Below, one piece after another: positions 55,058 to 62,622 of a stretch of DNA of 64,000 nt. Both the position numbers and the translations under genes were made by a program. Source of the DNA: Planctomyces sp. (GTDB taxonomy: Bacteria > Planctomycetota > Planctomycetia > Planctomycetales > Planctomycetaceae); contig JAEUIH010000019.1 in assembly GCA_016795105.1 (NCBI GenBank), forward strand, positions 1-64,000. Direction: 5' to 3'. How positions within the stretch are numbered: position 1 is the first letter of the stretch; each line of letters starts with the position of its first letter. Below the pieces are notes generated by a model. That model saw nothing but the letters and a program-made list of their open reading frames with translations. It made no database searches and had not been told where the DNA came from.

Positions 55058-55452
55058 TTGATTCCTCTTTGAGCATGGTCGTATGCTTCTGCGATCTTCT
55101 TCTGAATCTCAGCTCTCGACATCCCCAACAACATGCCGAGCTGGACTGCTTTCTCGAGGTGGTCCCTGAATTCACGTTCCTGAACGGATGACTGCAGTCC
55201 GGGACTGTCTGCAATCACGGACCCTTTTCCATGTCGAGTTGAAATGATGCCGTTGTGTTCAAGTTCCAGATAAGCACGTTTAATCGTGATCACACTGACC
55301 TGAAGCGAAGAGGCAAGTTCACGGATCGAAGGAAGTTCAGCGCCCGGAACAAGGTCTCCAACGGCCACTCGCCGCTGAATCTGCTCAACAACCTGCAGAT
55401 ACAGCGGCCGGGGGTCGCTCTGTGAGATCGTGATAAAGCTGTGTCTTTCCAT
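55054..55452 (-). CDS. GntR family regulator (YtrA type)
   Basis: 132 residues from the ATG at 55452 (a GTG at 55467 would add five). The winged-helix DNA-binding part is PLYLQVVEQIQRRVAVG...LPSIRELASSLQVSVITIKRAYLELEHNG. Only a short tail (about 50 residues, helical) follows, as in the YtrA subgroup, which lacks a large ligand domain. No ribosome binding site precedes the ATG. A TATACT hexamer ends six bases before it, which would place the transcript start at the ATG (leaderless). The same bases contain a direct TATACAC repeat, a likely operator. It heads the operon with the ABC transporter and acyltransferase. Confidence 0.88.
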   Translation of the reverse strand: MERHSFITISQSDPRPLYLQVVEQIQRRVAVGDLVPGAELPSIRELASSLQVSVITIKRAYLELEHNGIISTRHGKGSVIADSPGLQSSVQEREFRDHLEKAVQLGMLLGMSRAEIQKKIAEAYDHAQRGIK

Positions 55453-55468
55453 ATACACAGTATACACA
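55451..55468 (-). promoter_or_regulatory. Predicted -10 and GntR operator at a leaderless start
   Basis: Plus-strand ATATACACAGTATACACA. Read leftward it holds GTGTATACTGTGTATATG: a TATACT -10 (55459-55464), then six bases, then the gntR ATG. The two TATACAC half-sites are nine bases apart, as expected for a GntR dimer. No -35 box is convincing. Confidence 0.5.
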
Positions 55469-55693
55469 CATGATCACAGGAGGGAAGAATTGTTTTGAAA
55501 AAAACGGAACGTGTGGCCGGGGTCGCAATCAGACGCAGCGCGTCTACATTAAGGAGGCATCTAAGGACATGGGAGATCGAATCTTTGAGCAGTGTGTCCA
55601 ATGCCGGTTTTATTGAAAATTTCCCGGGGGCGAGCAGCCGCAGGCAAATGAGAAGCCTGAGTTGGGATGTGAGTCGTGTGAGAGGACTACCGG

Positions 55694-56164
55694 ATGGTAC
55701 ATGTATTTGAATTTCGATTTCGAGTTGCGGCGCCAGTTTCGGCAGTATCGGCGTTTCACTTTGAGCCGGGAATCCTGAAGCAGTTGACACCGCCGCTCAT
55801 GATCATGCAGGTTCATCAGTTTGATCCGCTGAGTGACGGATCGATTGGCCATTTTACAATGTGGATGGGGCCAATTCCGGTTCGATGGAAGGCTCGGCAC
55901 TCGGGAGTGTCCCCGACTGGATTTACAGATACTCAAATCGAGGGGCCGATGAAATCGTGGGTCCACACGCACCGATTCAACTCGATTTCTGAGGCAGAAA
56001 CAGAAGTCCATGAGCACATCGAATACGAACATGATTCTGGGCTCAGGGGCATTTGGTCGCGTTTGCTGTTTCCTCAACCGGCGCTGTATGTGCTGTTCAG
56101 AATCCGCGCATGGATTACTCGACGTGAAGTCAGGAAGCGACTTGCAGCCGCGCGAGCTGTGTAA
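55694..56164 (+). CDS. SRPBCC/START-superfamily protein (polyketide cyclase/dehydrase-like)
   Basis: 156 residues. The order fits the helix-grip fold of SRPBCC proteins: HVFEFRFRVAAPVSAVSAFH, a turn with LTPP, then a beta-rich middle (FTMWMGPIPVRWKARHSG) and the C-terminal SRLLFPQPALYVLFRIRAWIT helix. These bind hydrophobic ligands; a specific ligand cannot be read. AGAGG lies about nine bases before the ATG. The gene is followed 90 bases later by the uracil-DNA glycosylase gene and is divergent from the GntR operon. Confidence 0.8.
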   Translation: MVHVFEFRFRVAAPVSAVSAFHFEPGILKQLTPPLMIMQVHQFDPLSDGSIGHFTMWMGPIPVRWKARHSGVSPTGFTDTQIEGPMKSWVHTHRFNSISEAETEVHEHIEYEHDSGLRGIWSRLLFPQPALYVLFRIRAWITRREVRKRLAAARAV

Positions 56165-56254
56165 GGTGGCAAAAGCTGAGTCAGCCTGCGATAATCCTTC
56201 CGTCGGGTGATTTTTCCTATTGGTGGTGCGGCGACAGGCAAGTGGGGTGCGATC

Positions 56255-57139
56255 GTGAATTCGAAGCGAGCAATGGCGCAGTTATTGCGACATTTGTCGC
56301 GAGCCGGAGTGACACACATTCCAAAGGTGACACCACCTGTCCCAAGTCCCGTTACAGCCAGGGGGTCAGGTGGCGCGTCCGGGAAACCGGGGGCGGGAAA
56401 GGCTCCGGCACGTCGACCAGTTTCGGATTCGAACGAACTGGAATCAGACCGAGTGCTGTCGAATCGAGCAGCGGCACTGGTGTCGTCAGTGAATCTTGAT
56501 ATGAGCTCGATCGCGAAGCCATCTCCGACACTGGATATCGCCCAACTGCTGAAGCAGCCGTTCCCCGACCGGGCCGCTCGGGAGAATGGGCTCTGCCAGG
56601 TCGCGGGAATTGTTGCTAAGTGTCAGCGATGTCAGGAGTTGTCAACGACTCGAAAGCAGACAGTCTTCGGCGTTGGAAATCCGGAAGCACGGATCATGTT
56701 GATCGGGGAAGCACCCGGAGGTGACGAAGATGCTCTGGGAGTTCCATTTGTCGGGCAAGCCGGGCAGCTGTTGGATCGAATCCTTGACGCCAGTAAGCTG
56801 AAGCGGCAGGATTTGTATATCTGTAACATCCTGCGATGTCGGCCACCGGGAAATCGGAATCCACTACCGCAGGAAGCCGCCAACTGCCGCGAATACCTGG
56901 ACGCTCAGATCCATATCGTAAAGCCAGAGTACATCATTTGTCTCGGAACGGTGGCTGCTCAGAACCTGCTGAATGTGACCAGCGCTGTGGGTAAACTTCG
57001 GGGGGTCTTCCATGATTATCGTGGCATTAAGGTGATGTGTACCTACCATCCGTCGTACCTGCTGCGTGTTGAATCTGCGAAGAAACTGGTCTGGGACGAT
57101 ATGAAGTTCTTCATGGGAGAACTTGGCGTTCAGCTCTGA
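56255..57139 (+). CDS. Uracil-DNA glycosylase, family 4 (iron-sulfur)
   Basis: 294 residues from a GTG at 56255 ([22 protein letters not shown]); a GTG at 56207 is possible. The first ~115 residues are a Pro/Gly/Ala/Arg-rich linker. The enzyme begins near CQRCQEL (first two cluster Cys), then [27 protein letters not shown] (G-E-A-P-G active-site motif), [16 protein letters not shown], a later Cys in ANCREYLD, and the terminal TYHPSYLLR motif. Family-4 enzymes excise uracil from DNA and hold a 4Fe-4S cluster. All the motifs needed are visible. Confidence 0.93.
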   Translation: MNSKRAMAQLLRHLSRAGVTHIPKVTPPVPSPVTARGSGGASGKPGAGKAPARRPVSDSNELESDRVLSNRAAALVSSVNLDMSSIAKPSPTLDIAQLLKQPFPDRAARENGLCQVAGIVAKCQRCQELSTTRKQTVFGVGNPEARIMLIGEAPGGDEDALGVPFVGQAGQLLDRILDASKLKRQDLYICNILRCRPPGNRNPLPQEAANCREYLDAQIHIVKPEYIICLGTVAAQNLLNVTSAVGKLRGVFHDYRGIKVMCTYHPSYLLRVESAKKLVWDDMKFFMGELGVQL

Positions 57140-57172
57140 CGGTTTCGCTTCGAAATGCTGGGACTGTCGCCC

Positions 57173-57601
57173 ATCAGTAGATCAATTGTCCCCAATTGAT
57201 CACGGCCCTGCCCTTCCTCAATTTCGTGATCATGATCGCCGTCACAACAACCGCATGGCCTGTGCCCCCTGGCTCATCCCAGAGCTGCCGTGCTCAGACA
57301 ATAGAGTCTCGAGTTCCGGGGTTGCCAGCTTCCGGAAGCGAATCGCAAATACCCTATGTTACCAAAACGGTCCTTGACACCTTAATTCGATCAGTAGATC
57401 AATTGTCCCCAATTGATCACGGCCCCGCCCTTCCTCAATTTCGTAATCATGATTGCAGTCATTACAACCGCATGGCCTGTGCCTCCTGGCTCATCCCAGA
57501 GCTGCCGTGCTCAGACGATAGAGTCTCGAGTTCCGGGGTTGCCAGCTTCCGGAAGCGAATCGCAAATACTCTATGTTACCAAAACGGTCCTTGACACCTT
57601 A
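57173..57601. repeat. 217-bp tandem duplication, each copy starting with a hairpin
   Basis: Copy 1 at 57173-57389, copy 2 at 57390-57601, differing at roughly ten positions. Each begins ATCAGTA and a perfect 9-bp hairpin GATCAATTG-TCCC-CAATTGATC (57180-57201; 57397-57418), and ends ...CGGTCCTTGACACCTTAA. It fills the gap between the glycosylase and the convergent unknown gene. Open frames on it (57196-57594 and others) are repeat by-products. No gene or tRNA is seen in it. Confidence 0.92.
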
Positions 57602-57612
57602 AAAGGGGGGGG

Positions 57613-58776
57613 CTAGTCGAGGAGCTGTTGTTTTCGGAGTGCGGATTTGAGTCGGGTCAGCGTGGGGTGTTTAAAGGCAAGGTAAGCGGCGTGGTTGTTG
57701 GCGATTTTTTTGCCCTGTTCGCCTCCCACTGCATCACGCAGATCGGCGAGGATGTTTGCTGCTTCCGTGTAGCTGGTTGTTCCTCGTTGTTCCACCAGCT
57801 GAGAGGCTTTCTTTAGCCAGGCTTCCGGATCAGATTTCATCTCGACCATTCTTGCCAGCCGCTGCTTTTCAGCCTTCCTGGCTTCGCGGGTGGATTTAGC
57901 AGCTTCCCGCAGCTTTTGTTTTTCAGCAGCTTTCTCACGAAGGGACGCACTCTTCTCCAGGAGTTGTGCCATCGTTCGAGTCGGTTGTTCCACCGGCCAT
58001 TCAACTGCCTTAAGGTCAGTTCGGAACTCCGACAGTAACTCGGCTTTCAATGCGACTGGATCTTCGGACAGTATCCGTTGAATGATTTCGGATCGGCGGG
58101 CATTGGGGACTGATTCGATCCAGGTCTTGACCGAATTCTCTTGTGAGACGTTCGCGTTGTAAGATGGAATGCCGATGGCTGCTGCATCGACCAGATACGG
58201 GTCCACTTCAAAGAACGCCAGCAGATCCGCCGCGTCTTCCGGAAACGTCCCGAGCCCGTGCGGTACTGGCGGTTCCATTGATTCGTCGATGTCCCCGTAT
58301 GAAGTCATTGCACCACAAAGCCAGACCACGAATAGAGCGCGCAGATCTCCGGCGATCAGCAGATCTCTCAGTTTTGCTGCGGCATCCAGATAGTCGTCAT
58401 ACTCCCAGATTGATTCGTCGGATTCATCGAGAAATGGTGCGATTGAGAGTATTCCGGCCTCTCCTGTTTTATCCTTGGTCCACTTGATGCCTTCGGAGCA
58501 GATGTACTTTGACCAGACACTCCTGGGGAATGGTAATCCATGGGGCAACCGCATCCGAACCTCGCGGTGTTCATAGTTTGAATATGTCAGGAAGACGTCG
58601 TACCCATTTCGCAGCATGCCATTTACGTCGCCACTAAATGAACTGTAATGATACTCGACTTCAAATTCCCACTTCGTGAACTCCGCTCGCGACGACTGGC
58701 GGTCCATGAACTCCAGTTGCTTATCATTGAGTGGTCGATCGATTGCTCGAAACTTTACGATTTGATACTCGCTCAT
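57613..58776 (-). CDS. Conserved hypothetical protein (MSEYQ-start family)
   Basis: 387 residues from the ATG at 58776 (MSEYQIVKFRAIDRPL); an ATG three codons earlier is the alternative. I recognise the opening, the Y-E-I/V-x-F-x-A-I-D-R-P-L block followed by an aromatic/acidic first domain with HGLPFPRSVW, as a widely distributed family of unknown function. The C-terminal third is strongly charged and helical (EKAAEKQKLREAAKSTREARKAEKQ). No enzyme motif is seen. It is the last gene of a leftward run after the GntP-type permease (27 bases), and its end meets a run of Gs and the 217-bp repeat. Confidence 0.75.
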   Translation of the reverse strand: MSEYQIVKFRAIDRPLNDKQLEFMDRQSSRAEFTKWEFEVEYHYSSFSGDVNGMLRNGYDVFLTYSNYEHREVRMRLPHGLPFPRSVWSKYICSEGIKWTKDKTGEAGILSIAPFLDESDESIWEYDDYLDAAAKLRDLLIAGDLRALFVVWLCGAMTSYGDIDESMEPPVPHGLGTFPEDAADLLAFFEVDPYLVDAAAIGIPSYNANVSQENSVKTWIESVPNARRSEIIQRILSEDPVALKAELLSEFRTDLKAVEWPVEQPTRTMAQLLEKSASLREKAAEKQKLREAAKSTREARKAEKQRLARMVEMKSDPEAWLKKASQLVEQRGTTSYTEAANILADLRDAVGGEQGKKIANNHAAYLAFKHPTLTRLKSALRKQQLLD

Positions 58777-58803
58777 TTGAAGCATTGACTCCCGTTTGAA
58801 ACC

Positions 58804-60216
58804 CTAGAAAGTTCCGAAGAGTGATCCGAGAACAACGACTGCGGCGGTGGCCAGAATTGGGCAGACAACGGAGACAACTCCGATGTCTCTATACGACTGA
58901 CGATGAGTGACTCCGCAGATGAGCAGCAGCGTGATGACGGCACCATTGTGGGGAAGACTGTCGAGTCCGCCGCACGACATCGAGGCGACTCGATGCATCA
59001 GTTCCGGATCGATGCCGGCTTCAGTGCCACGTCTGAGATATTCGGCTCCCAGCGTTTCCATGGCAATACTCAATCCACCGGACGCCGAGCCCGTGATTCC
59101 AGCGAGTGAGTTGACGGCGATCGCTTCAGAAACAAGAGGAGCACCTGGAGCGACGCTTGTGACGCCGTCCCGGACAACGCCGAAGCCGGCCAGCGAGGCG
59201 ATCGTATTGCCATATCCGACCTCAGACGCTGTATTAAAGACGGGCATCAGCGAGGATGTGGCTCCGTTGCGCAGCGAGGTCAGAAGTGCAGAAACCGAAC
59301 GATAATGGATAACAACGACGACACCGATCGCAAAGATCATCGCCAGCATGGTTGCCCATGTTCCCTGAACCGAGGAGGGTTTCACTTTGCCGTATGTCTC
59401 CGTCGCCAGATAAGACGTGTCCCATCCAGGAATGATGTGCTGGCTCAGGAGATAATTCATCCCGATAACGACAACGACCGGCAGGAATGCAGTGACTGCG
59501 GATGGACATTTTTCGAGTACTGCTGCTTCGTTTGGAGGGGTTGCGGCTTCGGTTGCGAGGGTTGCAGGCAGAGGCCCGAATCCTTCATTGGAGCGATGTG
59601 CAATTGCGGCCTGGCGGAGAAGCCACTTCATGCCAAGTCCAAGGATGATGCCGGATCCAATCAACCCTAAGACCGGGGCGGCGAATGCATCGGTATCAAA
59701 TGTCTGCATCGGGATCAGGTTCTGGATCTGTACACTGCCAGGCATTGCAGTCATGGTGAAGGTGAACGATCCCAGAGCGATCGTTGCAGGAATTAGTCGT
59801 CTCGGAAGTCCACCCTGCTGAAAGAGCCTGAACGCGATTGGATAGACTGCGAAGACCACGACAAACAGCGAAACGCCACCGTAGGTCAAGACTGCGCAGC
59901 TGAGTACAACGATCAGAATCTCGTGACCACGACCAAGCCATCGTCCCATAGCTGAAGAGATCGACGCCGCACATCCGGAGTCTTCCATGAGTTTTCCATA
60001 GACGGCTCCCAGCAGAAACAGGGGGAAGTATTTCGCAATAAAGGTTCCCAGTGCTGGCATAAAGACCTGAGTGTACGTGGCCAGCAGGGGGCGGCCGGGT
60101 TCAAACAATACAGCGACGAGCGCACAGAGTGGAGCCAGAAGGATGACGCTGACGTCACGCCATGCGAGCCACATCAACAGTCCCAGCGAAAGAATAATAC
60201 CGACAACACCCAGCAT
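58804..60216 (-). CDS. GntP-family permease
   Basis: 470 residues, about twelve transmembrane helices. The family-typical segments are GKLMEDSGCAASISSAMGRWLG, LTYGGVSLFVVVFAVYPIAFRLF, and ALGSFTFTMTAMPGSVQIQNLIPM, and late GVTSVAPGAPLVSEAIAVNSLAGITGSASGGLSIAMETLG. GntP carriers import gluconate or related organic acids by H+ symport; this branch is distant, so the substrate is open. It lies 51 bases after the MMPL transporter gene and 27 before the unknown gene. Confidence 0.88.
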   Translation of the reverse strand: MLGVVGIILSLGLLMWLAWRDVSVILLAPLCALVAVLFEPGRPLLATYTQVFMPALGTFIAKYFPLFLLGAVYGKLMEDSGCAASISSAMGRWLGRGHEILIVVLSCAVLTYGGVSLFVVVFAVYPIAFRLFQQGGLPRRLIPATIALGSFTFTMTAMPGSVQIQNLIPMQTFDTDAFAAPVLGLIGSGIILGLGMKWLLRQAAIAHRSNEGFGPLPATLATEAATPPNEAAVLEKCPSAVTAFLPVVVVIGMNYLLSQHIIPGWDTSYLATETYGKVKPSSVQGTWATMLAMIFAIGVVVVIHYRSVSALLTSLRNGATSSLMPVFNTASEVGYGNTIASLAGFGVVRDGVTSVAPGAPLVSEAIAVNSLAGITGSASGGLSIAMETLGAEYLRRGTEAGIDPELMHRVASMSCGGLDSLPHNGAVITLLLICGVTHRQSYRDIGVVSVVCPILATAAVVVLGSLFGTF

Positions 60217-60267
60217 CGATGATCTCCTGTTTCCGGTTCACCGGATCATACTGTTGGTGCCGCAGAA

Positions 60268-62613
60268 TTACTCGGATCGGCGTTTCAAGTCAAAGCAGGC
60301 CAGAAGTGCAGGAAGCAGAATCAGGTCTCCCGGCAGTGCCGCTGCCATAGTAATCGAAGTCAGTTCGGCAAATCGACGAGTTGGCACAAAATCGGAGAAG
60401 CCAAGCAGACTCAGGCCACCCACAATCAAAACACTTGTCATGACAATTGCCCGTCCGCAACGAATTACACTTCGGTGAACCGCAACATTTCGCGTGAAAC
60501 CATTCTTTCGTTCAGACAAATACAACGAGAGGAAATGAATGGTGTCATCGACGGCGATACCAAGGCTGATGGAGAAGACAATCACATTGCCGGCAGTCAG
60601 TTCGAAGCCGCGCAACTTCATCCAGGTGACTGTGGTGATCAGAGGCATCAGATTGGGCAATGCGGAGATCATGCCCAGCCTCAGTGAGCGGAATGCTACT
60701 CCAATCAGCAGGAAAATGATTCCGGATGCGGCAACCAGAGAGACAAAAAGATCCCTCACGAACACATCCATGCACAGCGTATGCAGATACGCATCTCCGG
60801 TTGGGACGGCACGGATATCGGATGGCAATTCTCTATTGACGATCGAAGTCACGTGATCAATCAGCTCCTGAAGTTCGGCCGAACCCAGATCGTGAACTCG
60901 CATCATGATTCTGGCCCGGGGCTGATCTGCGGCAATGAAGTCGCGAGTCAGTCGAGACATATCAAGTCGTTCGATCATGCGGCCAATTCGAGCACCTGCG
61001 TCGCCTGCTTCCTGTGAGTTGGTCGATGCGACTCGACCGTCTATGGCTTCCAGAATCTGTACATAGTCTCTGAGAAACGTAATTCGCTGATCGTTTTTCA
61101 GAGCCGTTCTGATTCGCTGCACAGCCAGTACCGCGTCCTGACGGAAGAAGTCCTGCTTCGAGGGTGCCTCAAGATTGATCTCCAGAGACACCAGTCCGGA
61201 GAGTTGACGGTCGAGAAGCTGGATGGTCTGCATTGCCGGATGATGTTCGTCATAGGTTTCAAACATAAACGCATTGACTCGCATGTCCCGTGACCACCAG
61301 AGGCAGGCAATACAGAGCAGGGCATGCAACCAGACAATCGATGTACGATGGCGAACCAGTGCCAACCCGTAGTGGCTCCAGAACCGATAACCGGAAATCC
61401 TGTTCGTGCGAGGAAGATCAGACTCTGCTGAAGACTGCTTTCTGGTCAGTCGACCACCGGTGAGTGTCAATCCACTTCCAAGCACAATGATCAACGAGAA
61501 GTAGTTTGAGATCATTGCAATCACGGCCTGAGTGGCCAGTGTTTGTAGCAGTTCTGATTTCGCGAGCCACAGGCTTCCGAATCCCACCGCAGTTGTAGCG
61601 AGTGTCAAAAGGCAGGTAACCGTCATTTCTGCCATGACGCCCCGAACTGCGAATGCGATACGTACATCCGAAGTCCTTAGCACAACCTGAAGCCTGCTGA
61701 CAATGTGGACAGAATTTGCCGCTGCAATGATCAGAGACAGAGGTGGAATCACATTACTCAGCAGGTTAAATGTTTGGCCTGTCCATCCCATCAGGCCAAC
61801 GGTAACTAATACAGAAGACCCCACAGCACACAATGACACCACGGTGACGAGTGCACTGCGAAACATCAGCAGAGCCAGCAATACAAACGCTGTCGTGCAG
61901 AGCGGCACCATCAACTTCTGGTCATTCTGCAGACTTCGAATGATGTCGACTCGTATCTGTGGTACACCGGTCAATCGTGCTCGAGTTCCTTCAGGGGGCG
62001 GGACGTCTTTCAGCAGCTGCTCGATGGCCTCGACTCGCGGTCGAACGGTTTCCATCTGTCTGCCGGACGGATCAAGTGAGACCAGTACCAGCAGCAACCG
62101 CTTATCGGCACTAATCAGCAGATCGTTCAGCAGCGGCAATCTCTGCAGTCGATCTTCCAGCCGTGATTCGCTCACTAGATCTCTGGCTGAAATGACAGGC
62201 ACCCATTCGATCGATTCATTGGTTGGGCCTGAGCTGCTGGTGTCCTTCAGTTGGGGGCGTTCGAGAGTGACGAGAGATGTGACGCCCGTTACGCCGGAGA
62301 TATCCTTCGCGCCGTTTCCAAATTCAGAGATCCACCTGAGACAGTCCGGTCGCAAAAGCTCTCGACGGTCCGTGGACTCCAGCACGACAAGGCACTGGCT
62401 GTCTTCGAAACGAAACAGACGTTTGTGTGTTTCGCAGAATTCAACCGCCTCATCCTGCCCCGAATAGACGGATTCCGGAGAGAAATCGAATCGAAGTTTG
62501 TAAAGTCCACTGCCAGCAGCGATTGTGAACAGCAGCCATCCCAGCAGGCAGAGACGAGGCGACTCCGTGAGCCAGTTCAGCAACTTGTTTTGCAGCACAA
62601 TCAATGACTTCAT
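60268..62613 (-). CDS. MMPL/RND-family transporter
   Basis: 781 residues with the RND duplication: each half has one helix, a large outer loop and a bundle of five helices. Signatures seen are LLALLMFRSALVTVVSLCAVG and NVIPPLSLIIAAANSVHIVSRLQ in the first half, and FLLIGVAFRSLRLGMISALPNLMPL, NVIVFSISLGIAVDDTIHF in the second. The G-I-A-V-D-D-T-I-H-F core is the conserved proton-relay region of MMPL/Patched-like proteins. The substrate is unknown; relatives move lipids or hopanoids. It starts nine bases after the DUF4332 gene. Confidence 0.92.
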   Translation of the reverse strand: MKSLIVLQNKLLNWLTESPRLCLLGWLLFTIAAGSGLYKLRFDFSPESVYSGQDEAVEFCETHKRLFRFEDSQCLVVLESTDRRELLRPDCLRWISEFGNGAKDISGVTGVTSLVTLERPQLKDTSSSGPTNESIEWVPVISARDLVSESRLEDRLQRLPLLNDLLISADKRLLLVLVSLDPSGRQMETVRPRVEAIEQLLKDVPPPEGTRARLTGVPQIRVDIIRSLQNDQKLMVPLCTTAFVLLALLMFRSALVTVVSLCAVGSSVLVTVGLMGWTGQTFNLLSNVIPPLSLIIAAANSVHIVSRLQVVLRTSDVRIAFAVRGVMAEMTVTCLLTLATTAVGFGSLWLAKSELLQTLATQAVIAMISNYFSLIIVLGSGLTLTGGRLTRKQSSAESDLPRTNRISGYRFWSHYGLALVRHRTSIVWLHALLCIACLWWSRDMRVNAFMFETYDEHHPAMQTIQLLDRQLSGLVSLEINLEAPSKQDFFRQDAVLAVQRIRTALKNDQRITFLRDYVQILEAIDGRVASTNSQEAGDAGARIGRMIERLDMSRLTRDFIAADQPRARIMMRVHDLGSAELQELIDHVTSIVNRELPSDIRAVPTGDAYLHTLCMDVFVRDLFVSLVAASGIIFLLIGVAFRSLRLGMISALPNLMPLITTVTWMKLRGFELTAGNVIVFSISLGIAVDDTIHFLSLYLSERKNGFTRNVAVHRSVIRCGRAIVMTSVLIVGGLSLLGFSDFVPTRRFAELTSITMAAALPGDLILLPALLACFDLKRRSE

Positions 62614-62622
62614 CTGCAGACT

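Noticed and set aside
57196-57616. Frames over the 217-bp duplication
   Set aside because: Same peptide twice from a duplicated non-coding unit; no start signal.
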